From contig JALIGW010000002.1 of assembly GCA_023053685.1 (NCBI GenBank), positions 239,124,177-239,188,176 of the forward strand: a stretch of DNA of 64,000 nucleotides. Direction: 5' to 3'. Under the pieces are notes generated by a model, which was given only the letters and a program-made list of their open reading frames with translations, did no database searches and was not told the origin of the DNA. Positions 57,101 to 64,000 of this stretch are shown here, piece by piece. Every line of letters starts with the position of its first letter. Position 1 is the stretch's first letter. This DNA is from Diadophis punctatus similis (lineage: Eukaryota; Chordata; Lepidosauria; Squamata; Dipsadidae). The position numbers and the translations under genes were made by a program.

Positions 57101-60100
57101 AAAAAGATGGCGCCATGTGACGGACTGGCGAAGACGGTACTGGAGCTGTCGCGCGCAAATTACGCAATCGGCGGGCCGCTACCAGAACTACATAGTGGAC
57201 CGCACCTGTAGGAACCCACCCCTGAGAAGGATACTGCAAGATCTCCATTCCCTTCCCACTCCAGGGGAAGGATACTGCAAAATCCCCATTTCCTCCCGAT
57301 CAGCTGGGACTCGGGAGGCAGAGAATAGATGGGGGCGGGGCCAGTCAGAGGTGGTATTTACTGGTTCTCCGAACTACCCAAAATTTCCGCTACCAGTTCT
57401 GCAGAACTGGTCAGAACCTGCTGAAACCCACCTCTGCTCCTGTGCCTGGGAATCCATTCCCCAATTCCTTCTTTTCAGCCATTTTTGAAAACTTAGCCCA
57501 TCCTTAGACTGTCTCTCTCTTGCTGCTTATCCTTCAAACCACTATTTCTACTACTATTCTTTCCTAATTATTTACTGTTGCTCCCTTGCAAAATGTTACC
57601 TTTATTGGACCCTGGAAGTGCTTGCAACAGATAGCAAAGGGGGTCTTCTACAAATTAAGGTCAAATTTATTTTTATTAGATCTATATCATAGCTTTCGTT
57701 CAGACACTCAAGACTTAGAGGGTGCTGGACACTCCGTAATTTTCTTGACGCTCAGAAATGATGTCAGCTATTTGAGATAAGACAGATTATGAATGCTAAT
57801 GTTAGGTATATTTTATGCTTATACCAATAGAACCTTGCAAATCTGAACGTATTCCCTCTCTTCCTTTATCTTCATGAGAACTAGGGAGACTCAAGTTTTT
57901 TTTTTTCATTTTTATTTATACATTTTTCTTTAATGTACATAAGTATTCAATATACAATGTATTGTCTGGGTCATTTTACATAATAATACTAATACTAATC
58001 ATCATCATCATCATCAACAACAACATCATCTTTACTTGTATACAATAATATTCTTCCCACTTCTAATTTCTACTTTTATTATCTAACCATTGGTAAAACA
58101 AATGCCAAGTTAAAAATTATTCTGTGTCTTCTTTATATCCTTTATCTTTAATGTTAACCTATCCATTTCCGCAACTCTAATATTTTTTAAATTATATTTT
58201 CATCTGAAGGAGTTTCCTCATTTTTCCAATGTTGTGCAAATACAATTCTTGCTGCCATCAAAACATGTAATATTAAATATACATTCCCTTTATTGTATTT
58301 TTCTGACAAAATACCTAGGGAGACTCAAGTTTGAAATGCTTTCTCAGGTTACACTTCTGGCCCAGACTCAAATTGCTTTTTTTTTACCATTGTCTTGGTT
58401 GTGGCTTTCTCTCCTTCTTCAAGGTTATTCTTACTGCCCATTATAGGTGGCTGGTCTTTGCCTTTTGTCCCAACTTCTCAATTTTGCCTACAGGCCTGGG
58501 ACTTCATAGTGATCGTCCATCTAACTTCTTACAGGATTGCCCTGTTTCATTTCTATTTTAGTCAAAGTTGGCTAGGCAGAACAACATTTTTGATATTTGA
58601 TATATGTCCTGTTTCTTTTCTTTTTTAAATAAATATCTTTATTGTTTTTTTCAAATTTTAAAAATCACAATAAATCTTTAAGAAGTTCTACACCTTCGTA
58701 TTTACATTGATTTCATATTACTACAATACAATATTTACAATATTTACAATAATCTATGTCCTTGTTTCATTTTCCTTTTTTCATTTTCTATCATTGATCC
58801 AGTGATACCAATTTTCCCATATAACATAATAATCTGAGTCTTTTTGTCATCTTAATTCTATAGTTAATTTGTCCATTTCTGCGCAATCATAAATTTTCTT
58901 GATTGTTAAGCTTTCAGTGGGTGGGTTAGAATTCTTCCAACATTGTGCATATGCAAGTCTTGCAGCTGTAGTGATATGTAGAATCAAATATTTGATATTT
59001 TTACTATATTGGTTTTTGAATATTCCAAGTAATAAGAGTTCCGGAGTAAATTCTGTTATTGAATCTGTTATTTCCAGTAACCAGTTATGTATTCTTGTCC
59101 AGTATTTCCTCGATTTGGGACATAACCACCACATGTGAAAGAAGGTGCCTTGTCTATTTTTACACTTCCAGAAACTCAAATTTAAATTGGGATATATTTT
59201 CGCTAATCTTGTTGGGGCCAAATGCCGTCGGTAAAACATTTTATAGTGATTTTCTTTGTAAGATGCTGATTTTGTTAATTTATAATTTCTATTCCAAATT
59301 TGTTCCCAGTCAGCCAAGTGTATATTTGACAGATAAGAATAACTCTCATCAGAGGCGAAATAGATCTTTCCCTGGAACTCTGACATTAGAAAAGAAACCG
59401 CAGTTTAAAGTTCTAAGTAGAAAATATTTATTTCGGTACAAAAACAATAAATTCTCATTAATCACATTTTAGCTATAAAAACACGTCTTGCTTCTTACAG
59501 AAGCTGAAATAGAAGGTTGGATCAAAGAAAGGAATGTACACATGCGTACCAGAAACATATTAATCACGTGCTCAGGAATAAACCATTATATTTGATAGGG
59601 ATGCAGCTCCCTGCATATACATGTAACAGGCAATATAAAATCACTGCCTGACAATATTATGTCCTATGTTTTTAGCCCATGCGATCATAGAACCATATAT
59701 GTCCTCTTTCTATATTTCTTCAACATATATGTCTTGAATATATCTTCAAATTAACTCGCAAACATGTGTATGCATTTCAATTCTAAATAATACCTTTTAA
59801 AAATCATTTTACTATAAAAAGAAGATTTTATATTAGCTTCCTTTATTATGTCGGGATTATTTGTGTGTAAATGCCATTGAAATTTTTTTGCTTTTAAAGC
59901 AATTTATACACAAAGAGAGAGAAGATTATTTTGTTTCCTTGGTACAACTTACTTATGGCATATCTTTTGAAATTAGAATTTACTAAACAATGCCTGGAGC
60001 AGGAAATGTAGAAAAATCTCTTAACTGCATGGTAAGGCTATTATAATTAAGTTGGTGACAACTTGGTGATTTTCATGATACTCCAAATGTGCAACATTCG

Positions 60101-61634
60101 GTAATCAGGCTCAATTAAGAAAGCCAATGTTGTCAACGCAGGTTGTGGGATTCAACAACAAAACAATGTACAAGTAGTCCTTGAGTTACGACCGCAATTG
60201 AGCCCAAAATGTATGCTGCTAAGTGAAAAATTTGTTAAGTTAGTTTGTCCCCGTTTGCAACTTTCCTTGCCGCAGTTTGTTAAGTGAATCGTTGCATTTG
60301 TTAAATTGGTAACATGGTTGTTAAGTGAATCTGGCTCCCCCATTGACTTTGCTGATCAGAAGATCACAAAAGGGGATTGCGACTGTCAAAAATATGAAGC
60401 ACCTGAATTTTGATCACATGACCCTGGGGATGCTGCAACGGTTGTAAGTATGAAAAACGGTCATGAGTCACTTTTCCAATGCCGTTGTAACTTTGAATGT
60501 TCACAATAAAAATATCAATATGTCTAGCAGATGTCTAGAACAGTGATGGTGAACCTTTTTCAGCTCGGGTGCCAAAAGGGTGCGCGCGTGCATGATAGTG
60601 TGCACGCATGTGCTCACACCCATAATGCAATGCCCTGCGCATGCGCACAACCCCCCGCTGGTCCCCAAACATGCGCACAGGCCTCACTGAAGCCTCCTGA
60701 CTCCCAGTAGGCCCGTTGAGCTGTTTTTTGCTCTCCCCAGGGTTCAGGAAAGCCTCCTGAAGCCTGGGGACGGTGAAAAATAGCCCAGTGGACCAATTGG
60801 AAGTTCAGAAATGAAAGGAAGTGGAGCTGCCCTACTACTTACCTTCAGATAGTTGCAACCAGGCCTCACACATCTCGGCCCATTTCTTCTGCAGCCGGGA
60901 AGGCTTTCCTAAAGTCCTGTGTAGCCGATAACAGAGCTCCGGATTGATCCGGAGCTCTGTTATCAGCTGCAGAGGCCTTCAGGAAAGCCTTCCCGGCTGC
61001 AGAAGAAATGGGCCGAGATGTGAGAGGCCTGCCTGCAACTGTCCAAAGCCGAAGAAGTTCCTGAAGACCGCTGACAGTGAAAAGGAAGCTGAGGGTGAGC
61101 ACACAAGTGAACTTCCAGTTGGCCCGTTGGGCCGCTTTCGCCATGGGGAGAGCGAAAACGGCCAAAAGGAAGGCTGAAAATCAGCTGGCCAGCACGCGCA
61201 TGCACGCTGGAGCTGACATAGGGCAATGCCTCACGTGCCCTCAGATATGGCTCCGCGTGCCACCTGTGGCACGCGTGCCATAGGTTCGCCGTCACTGGTC
61301 TAGAATAATCCCTCAACTGTAAAAGATGCGATTGCGAAATGGGCGGCTGAGATAAGAAATGTTACTTCGTGTTTTCTACAGGCTGCAGTTTTCTCTTCCA
61401 CTTTAGCTTCATCCTCTCCTTCAGAGCTCCACTTTTCACAATTCTTCCATGAAAGGTGTACGTTTGGATGAGAAGGGAGTCCTAACAGCCGACTTTGACA
61501 TAATAAATTGGGTCGTCCTCTCCAACGAGACAATGACCAGAGTGAAATTTGCAGTGCTGGAAAGCCAAGGAGCTGAAAACTTCAAATTTATTATTAACCA
61601 GGATGGTATTGAGGAATTGAATTGGCTTAACAAG
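50883..61634 (+). CDS. Vomeronasal type-2 receptor (V2R) gene, coding exons 1-4, 3' part outside window
   Basis: Four exons (50883-51127, 54286-54577, 55878-56687, 61407-61634) join in matching phases (2, 0, 0) and encode 525 open residues. They correspond to the signal peptide and the Venus-flytrap ligand-binding domain of class C GPCRs. Exon sizes of about 292, 810 and 228 nt follow the usual V2R plan. The cysteine-rich and seven-transmembrane exons were not found between 61635 and 64000 and should lie to the right. The receptor would sit on vomeronasal sensory neurons and detect peptide or protein cues. No frameshift or stop was seen, so it may be functional. V2Rs are a very large family in snakes, so no specific symbol is given. 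Confidence 0.88.
51500..52620 (+). mobile_element. Penelope-like element RT fragment, interrupted
   Basis: Encodes [20 protein letters not shown] and, after a LINE insertion, [18 protein letters not shown] and [10 protein letters not shown]. The DKG and YGLPK motifs are typical of Penelope/Neptune reverse transcriptase. Confidence 0.75.
51782..52392 (-). mobile_element. LINE 3' portion (pentamer-tailed family) inside the Penelope-like element
   Basis: (ATAGA)n tail 51782-51856 and the same 3' UTR as 6290-6985. Host sequence is duplicated on both sides (51750-51781 and 52393-52425). Confidence 0.85.
52766..53045 (-). mobile_element. CR1 3' end
   Basis: AGAGTTGGAAGGGACCTTGG, TCTAACTGTCAGGAAATTTC and TTGTCCTGCCCTCAGGTGCT. 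Confidence 0.9.
53168..53563. mobile_element. Family T MITE with TA duplication
   Basis: CAGGTATTCCTTGACTTAAG to ATCGAGGACTACCTG, with TA at 53166 and 53564. Confidence 0.88.
53615..53978. mobile_element. Mariner-type MITE, family M
   Basis: CCGTATTTTTTGTAGTATAA to TACTCCGAAAAATACGG, with TA at 53613 and 53979. About 85% similar by eye to 42988-43368. Confidence 0.88.
54286..54577 (+). CDS. V2R exon 2: ligand-binding domain lobe 1
   Basis: The exon is 292 nt, and the acceptor ending CATTCAG restores the Leu codon split after exon 1. Landmarks are [20 protein letters not shown], then [24 protein letters not shown] and LGTYKIPQ. These align with the V2R consensus (F-A-V-x-EIN-x-P-x-LPNVTLG). 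The donor is GTAGGG at 54578, phase 0. Confidence 0.88.
54930..55125 (+). mobile_element. LINE 3' end with (TGTTC)n tail, in V2R intron 2
   Basis: GATAAATTCCTTGCGTGTCC, GGCCAATAAAGAATTC, then about nine TGTTC units. Confidence 0.88.
55153..55426. mobile_element. hAT-type MITE, family H1
   Basis: CAGTGGTGAAATCCAAA to GGATTTCACCCCTG, with perfect duplication ATTCCATC at 55145-55152 and 55427-55434. Three internal GGGGAAGGATAxTGCAAAAT repeats. Confidence 0.9.
55449..55812 (+). mobile_element. tRNA-derived SINE followed by pentamer satellite
   Basis: GAGCCTAGGTGGCGCAGTGG, B-box CAAATCTCACC, (ATTGCT)n tail to 55706, then (TGTTC)n and (CCATC)n to 55812. Confidence 0.85.
55878..56687 (+). CDS. V2R exon 3: main ligand-binding domain exon
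   Basis: The 810-nt exon is open throughout, with acceptor CTGTTTCAG and donor GTACTT. It begins [13 protein letters not shown] (consensus LxYGSFxPVLNDK) and continues with [38 protein letters not shown] and [18 protein letters not shown], and it ends EPWQ. These are the standard V2R exon 3 landmarks. Two nested hAT-type MITEs begin 17 bp after the donor. Confidence 0.92.
56705..57436. mobile_element. hAT-type MITE, family H1, host of a nested copy
   Basis: CAGTGGTGGGTTTCAA to TGAAACCCACCTCTG, with perfect duplication CTCCTGTG at 56697-56704 and 57437-57444, 17 bp after the V2R exon 3 donor. Confidence 0.92.
56807..57224. mobile_element. hAT-type MITE, family H1, nested copy
   Basis: CAGGGGCGGGTTCCTC to GGAACCCACCCCTG, with perfect duplication AGAAGGAT at 56799-56806 and 57225-57232. 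Confidence 0.92.
57445..57894. other. Unassigned V2R intron sequence
   Basis: Pyrimidine-rich then mixed. No exon or repeat recognised. Confidence 0.4.
57895..58320 (-). mobile_element. L1 3' end
   Basis: - strand [20 protein letters not shown] (about 58255-58190) then stops and an AT-rich 3' UTR to the T-run at 57895. Confidence 0.75.
58616..59395 (-). mobile_element. L1 3' end with ORF2 C-terminus
   Basis: The - strand frame from 59386 encodes [40 protein letters not shown] and [19 protein letters not shown]. The T-run lies at 58616. Confidence 0.88.
59396..60170. other. AT-rich V2R intron 3 sequence
   Basis: No exon, domain or clear repeat. 59400-59640 resembles an LTR remnant (ends CTGCCTGACA). 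Confidence 0.4.
60171..60507. mobile_element. Family T MITE, 3' truncated
   Basis: CAAGTAGTCCTTGAGTTACG after TA, with GAATCTGGCTCCCCCATTG inside. Confidence 0.75.
60541..61297. mobile_element. hAT-type MITE, family H2, with large internal palindrome
   Basis: CAGTGATGGTGAACC to GGTTCGCCGTCACTG, with perfect duplication GTCTAGAA at 60533-60540 and 61298-61305. Palindrome about 60874-61018, central perfect arms 60927-60944 and 60947-60964. Confidence 0.92.
61407..61634 (+). CDS. V2R exon 4: end of ligand-binding domain
   Basis: This exon is exactly 228 nt, the usual size for V2R exon 4. The acceptor is CCACTTTAG and the donor GTAGGG. It begins [14 protein letters not shown] (consensus LHPFLRSVSFNNSA), contains [17 protein letters not shown], and ends ELNWLNK. 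Starting at CTT 61407, rather than at the later AG at 61424, restores the conserved LHP opening in phase 0. Confidence 0.88.
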
Positions 61635-61901
61635 GTAGGGACATTTAATTGCTTCATTTCACTGTGTGCTGGTTTTTGAAGAACATCGGTAGATCTTCCA
61701 AGCAGTTGTTTTCAATATTAGTCAGAGTCAAATAAGTGGACTCTTTTCAATAAGATAGAAGGCATTTTTCTTAGCTCCGCTTCTCGGGCCAGGAAGAGAA
61801 ATAATGCAGCATGAGAGACTTTTACGCAGCAAAAAATTATTCACAAAATCCCCATTTGGTAATCCTTCATTCCTTGCTTCTCTTCTAGTCCATGTCGGTT
61901 C

Positions 61902-62169
61902 CAGGGGCGAGTTCCTCTTACCTTCTCCTACCGGTGCATATCGCGACATTGTTCACGCGTGCGCATCCTCTTGTGCGATTTTGACTCTGCGCATGCGCAG
62001 AAGGACAATTTTACTTCCGCGCATGTGCAGAGAGCCAAAAACCGCGAAAAAATTGGTAGCACGCATGGACTGGCAAACAAAGCACCAGAGCTGTCGCACT
62101 GATATTATGCAATCGGCGGGCTCCTACCGGAATGGAGCACCAGACAGCACCGGTAGGAACCCACCATTG
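61902..62169. mobile_element. hAT-type MITE, family H1, after V2R exon 4
   Basis: CAGGGGCGAGTTCCTC to GGAACCCACCATTG, with perfect duplication GTCGGTTC at 61894-61901 and 62170-62177. Confidence 0.92.
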
Positions 62170-62608
62170 GTCGGTTCTCTAAGAAAAATAAGAAAGTCCA
62201 GTTGCCTCTTGAAAAGCATCTTTGGGGCAACCATGACCTGGATGACTGAGAATCTCCATAGACTTTTCTCTGACATCCTTTCAAAGTAATAGGTGGAGTG
62301 GCAAAGCCTAACAGTTTATACACACTTTAAGCTGCCCTTGGATACTGTCAGAATACTTTAAGAGTCCATTGGATCTGGGTGGCTAATAAATTTAAACAAA
62401 CAAACAAACAACTAAATAAATAAAGCTAAGGTATCAAGCACCAGGGAAATCAGGAGATCCTGGCAATTCAAATATGTATAAATATTTATTGTAGGCTTAA
62501 GCTCTCTACATGAATCTGAACTACTAACAGGCAAGGGAAATTAGCGGGAATTAAGAATAGAAAGGAATTCAAGGTGAGCTGGACTTACATCTCTTGAGGG
62601 TGCGAAGG

Positions 62609-63333
62609 CAGTGGTGGGATTCAAATAATTTAACAACTGGTTCGCCCAGGGTCAGGTTTGCTGTAGTGGGAGGTGTGGCCTGTTCTGTCCCCACGAAGCA
62701 CACAACCACACAAGCAGTTTAATGCAACACTTTTACTAATAAACCTTTTATCAGTAAAGAATGCACACACCACATTACAAACAGTCTGTGTTGGCAAACA
62801 ACCAGTTACTAATTAATTTCATTAATAGCTGGTATTAGTTCAAAGAGGTCGCAAAACAATGACGAGTAAATTAAGTCCAGTTATCTTACAGAGCTTGGCA
62901 AAGTTCCTAGAATTCAGTCTCTGATAACAAGACTATGACGGATAAACATAAAACAGGTATCACGAAGCAAACTCTGATCAGACGGGTTTTTCCAAAGTTG
63001 TTCTCTGCAGCTTGTTAGCTGCAACTGATTACCTTAAATAGACTAGGGGCATGGCCAATTAGTCCCAAGTCTTACTTCCAAGTAGACCTCCTCCGGAGTA
63101 AACCTTTCTGCATCTTGGCAGCCCTGCGTGCTCTTGCATTCAGGAAAGGAGTAGCCCCTCCTTTCTCAGCACTGCCAAGAGGTACTGAAGGTTCCAAAGG
63201 CCCAGGCTGCACAATCTGCGGGCAGGACACAAAACGGCCCATCCCTGTCCTCCAGATCCGCCACACATGTGGGATGAGCCTCCCGCGACGGCCAACCTGA
63301 CCCTGGGCGAACCGGTTGTTAAATTTCCACCCT
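62609..63333. mobile_element. MITE with long inverted ends, split by an LTR
   Basis: CAGTGGTGGGATTC at 62609. The ACTGGTTCGCCCAGGGTCAG block near 62635 is inverted at about 63296-63320. Confidence 0.6.
62681..63270 (-). mobile_element. Solo LTR (family B)
   Basis: On + TGTTCTGTCC start, end near CGCCACACA (approximate). - strand coding tail FLNARARRAAKMQKGLLRRR STWK then stop. Confidence 0.75.
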
Positions 63334-63419
63334 TTCCCAAAAGGCTGTTTCCGAGAGTTAAATGCAATTGCTTATCTGCACGTTTGTCTCGTGGCTGTTT
63401 CAGCCTTCTGGACAGCTCC

Positions 63420-63604
<185 letters not shown>

Positions 63605-63910
63605 AAGGTGAAGTTTCTGAGGAACAAAAAGGGGGTTACCATAGAGACAAGGAGTTGATGCTTCTGAGAGCTTGTGCGGAAAGGTGAAGAATTGGGGAGG
63701 GAGTGGAGGGAGGGATTCCCCCCTCCCCATGGAGCTGCGTGCAGGTGGTGTTGGTCAGTCTGCGGGCAAAATTGAGAGGGGCGAGGAATTAAGTTGGCAG
63801 CACGATCGCAGCTGGGCCCAATGTAAGGGAGACTGCAGGGTTAGTTTGGCCAGGCAAAATATTACCACCACCACCCCGCTAACAAAGTAGATCCTGGGCG
63901 CTGCGCTGCA
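63605..63910. other. G-rich, moderately CpG-rich leader, unassigned
   Basis: G-rich tracts (GGGAGGGAGTGGAGGGAGGG) and CACGATCGCAGC. Either the 5' end of a retroelement or a promoter for the frame at 63911. Confidence 0.3.
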
Positions 63911-64000
63911 ATGGAGAAGCGGACAGTGAAGCGGTCGGCACGAGGGAAGGAGAGGGAGCAGGGAGAAGAAAGAGGGAAAGCGGACTTCTCCTTCCCTCGC
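63911..64000 (+). CDS. Unidentified reading frame running off the right edge
   Basis: An ATG at 63911 opens MEKRTVKRSARGKEREQGEE and stays open for 30 codons to the last base. The product is strongly basic and acidic (Lys/Arg/Glu-rich). It follows a G-rich, moderately CpG-rich leader (63605-63910) lying just after an (AAAT)n-tailed LINE end. It could be a LINE ORF1 start, a host first exon, or chance. Confidence 0.22.
   Translation, partial: MEKRTVKRSARGKEREQGEERGKADFSFPR

Noticed and set aside
63140..63300. V2R exon 5 (cysteine-rich domain)
   Set aside because: Cys-containing frames here belong to the family B LTR and flanking MITE. No V2R-type cysteine spacing or splice sites.

Overview
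This window looks like squamate reptile nuclear DNA, most likely from an advanced snake. The evidence is a vomeronasal type-2 receptor (V2R) gene, KRAB/SCAN C2H2 zinc-finger genes, dense CR1-type LINEs, L1, Penelope-like elements, tRNA-derived SINEs, hAT and TA-target DNA transposon derivatives, and LINE 3' tails that grade into pentanucleotide microsatellites. The last trait is known from snake genomes. Species cannot be fixed from the sequence alone.

Host genes, all on the + strand unless stated. (1) A C2H2 zinc-finger exon at 15377-16128 has a decayed KRAB-like exon at 12031-12140 and a CpG-rich possible promoter at about 5290-5960. (2) A complete five-exon SCAN-KRAB-zinc-finger gene runs from 28357 to 38586. 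All splice phases agree and it gives a 638-residue protein with eleven intact fingers. (3) A zinc-finger pseudogene lies on the - strand (about 45490-46545) and is split by a hAT transposon. (4) Coding exons 1-4 of a V2R gene lie at 50883-61634. They encode 525 residues of the extracellular ligand-binding part. The cysteine-rich and seven-helix exons should lie beyond the right edge.

Layout. 1-5280: tandem LTR-like units, a solo LTR, and about 3 kb of degenerate pentamer satellite cut by two L1 copies. 5290-18600: CpG island, LINE/SINE/MITE mosaic, first zinc-finger locus. 18600-28250: mainly transposons and solo LTRs. 28357-38586: SCAN-KRAB-ZF gene with transposon-filled introns. 38700-50800: MITEs, hairpin duplications, hAT-split zinc-finger relic, several solo LTRs. 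50883-61634: V2R exons, with introns built almost wholly of repeats. 61700-64000: MITE, LTR, (AAAT)n-tailed LINE, and a G-rich segment whose reading frame runs off the edge.

The zinc-finger proteins are probably nuclear DNA-binding repressors (KRAB recruits TRIM28 in mammals). The V2R would be a chemosensory class C GPCR. Nothing in the sequence links the two functionally. Clustered lineage-specific KRAB/SCAN-ZF genes in transposon-rich DNA fit the known co-evolution of these families with mobile elements. The most notable structural signals are a hAT-type MITE family with nine 8-bp target duplications in 64 kb, a second MITE found four times at the same site within CR1 (once inverted), an LTR family whose U3 keeps a conserved coding tail, and a solo LTR 107 bp upstream of the SCAN start codon.
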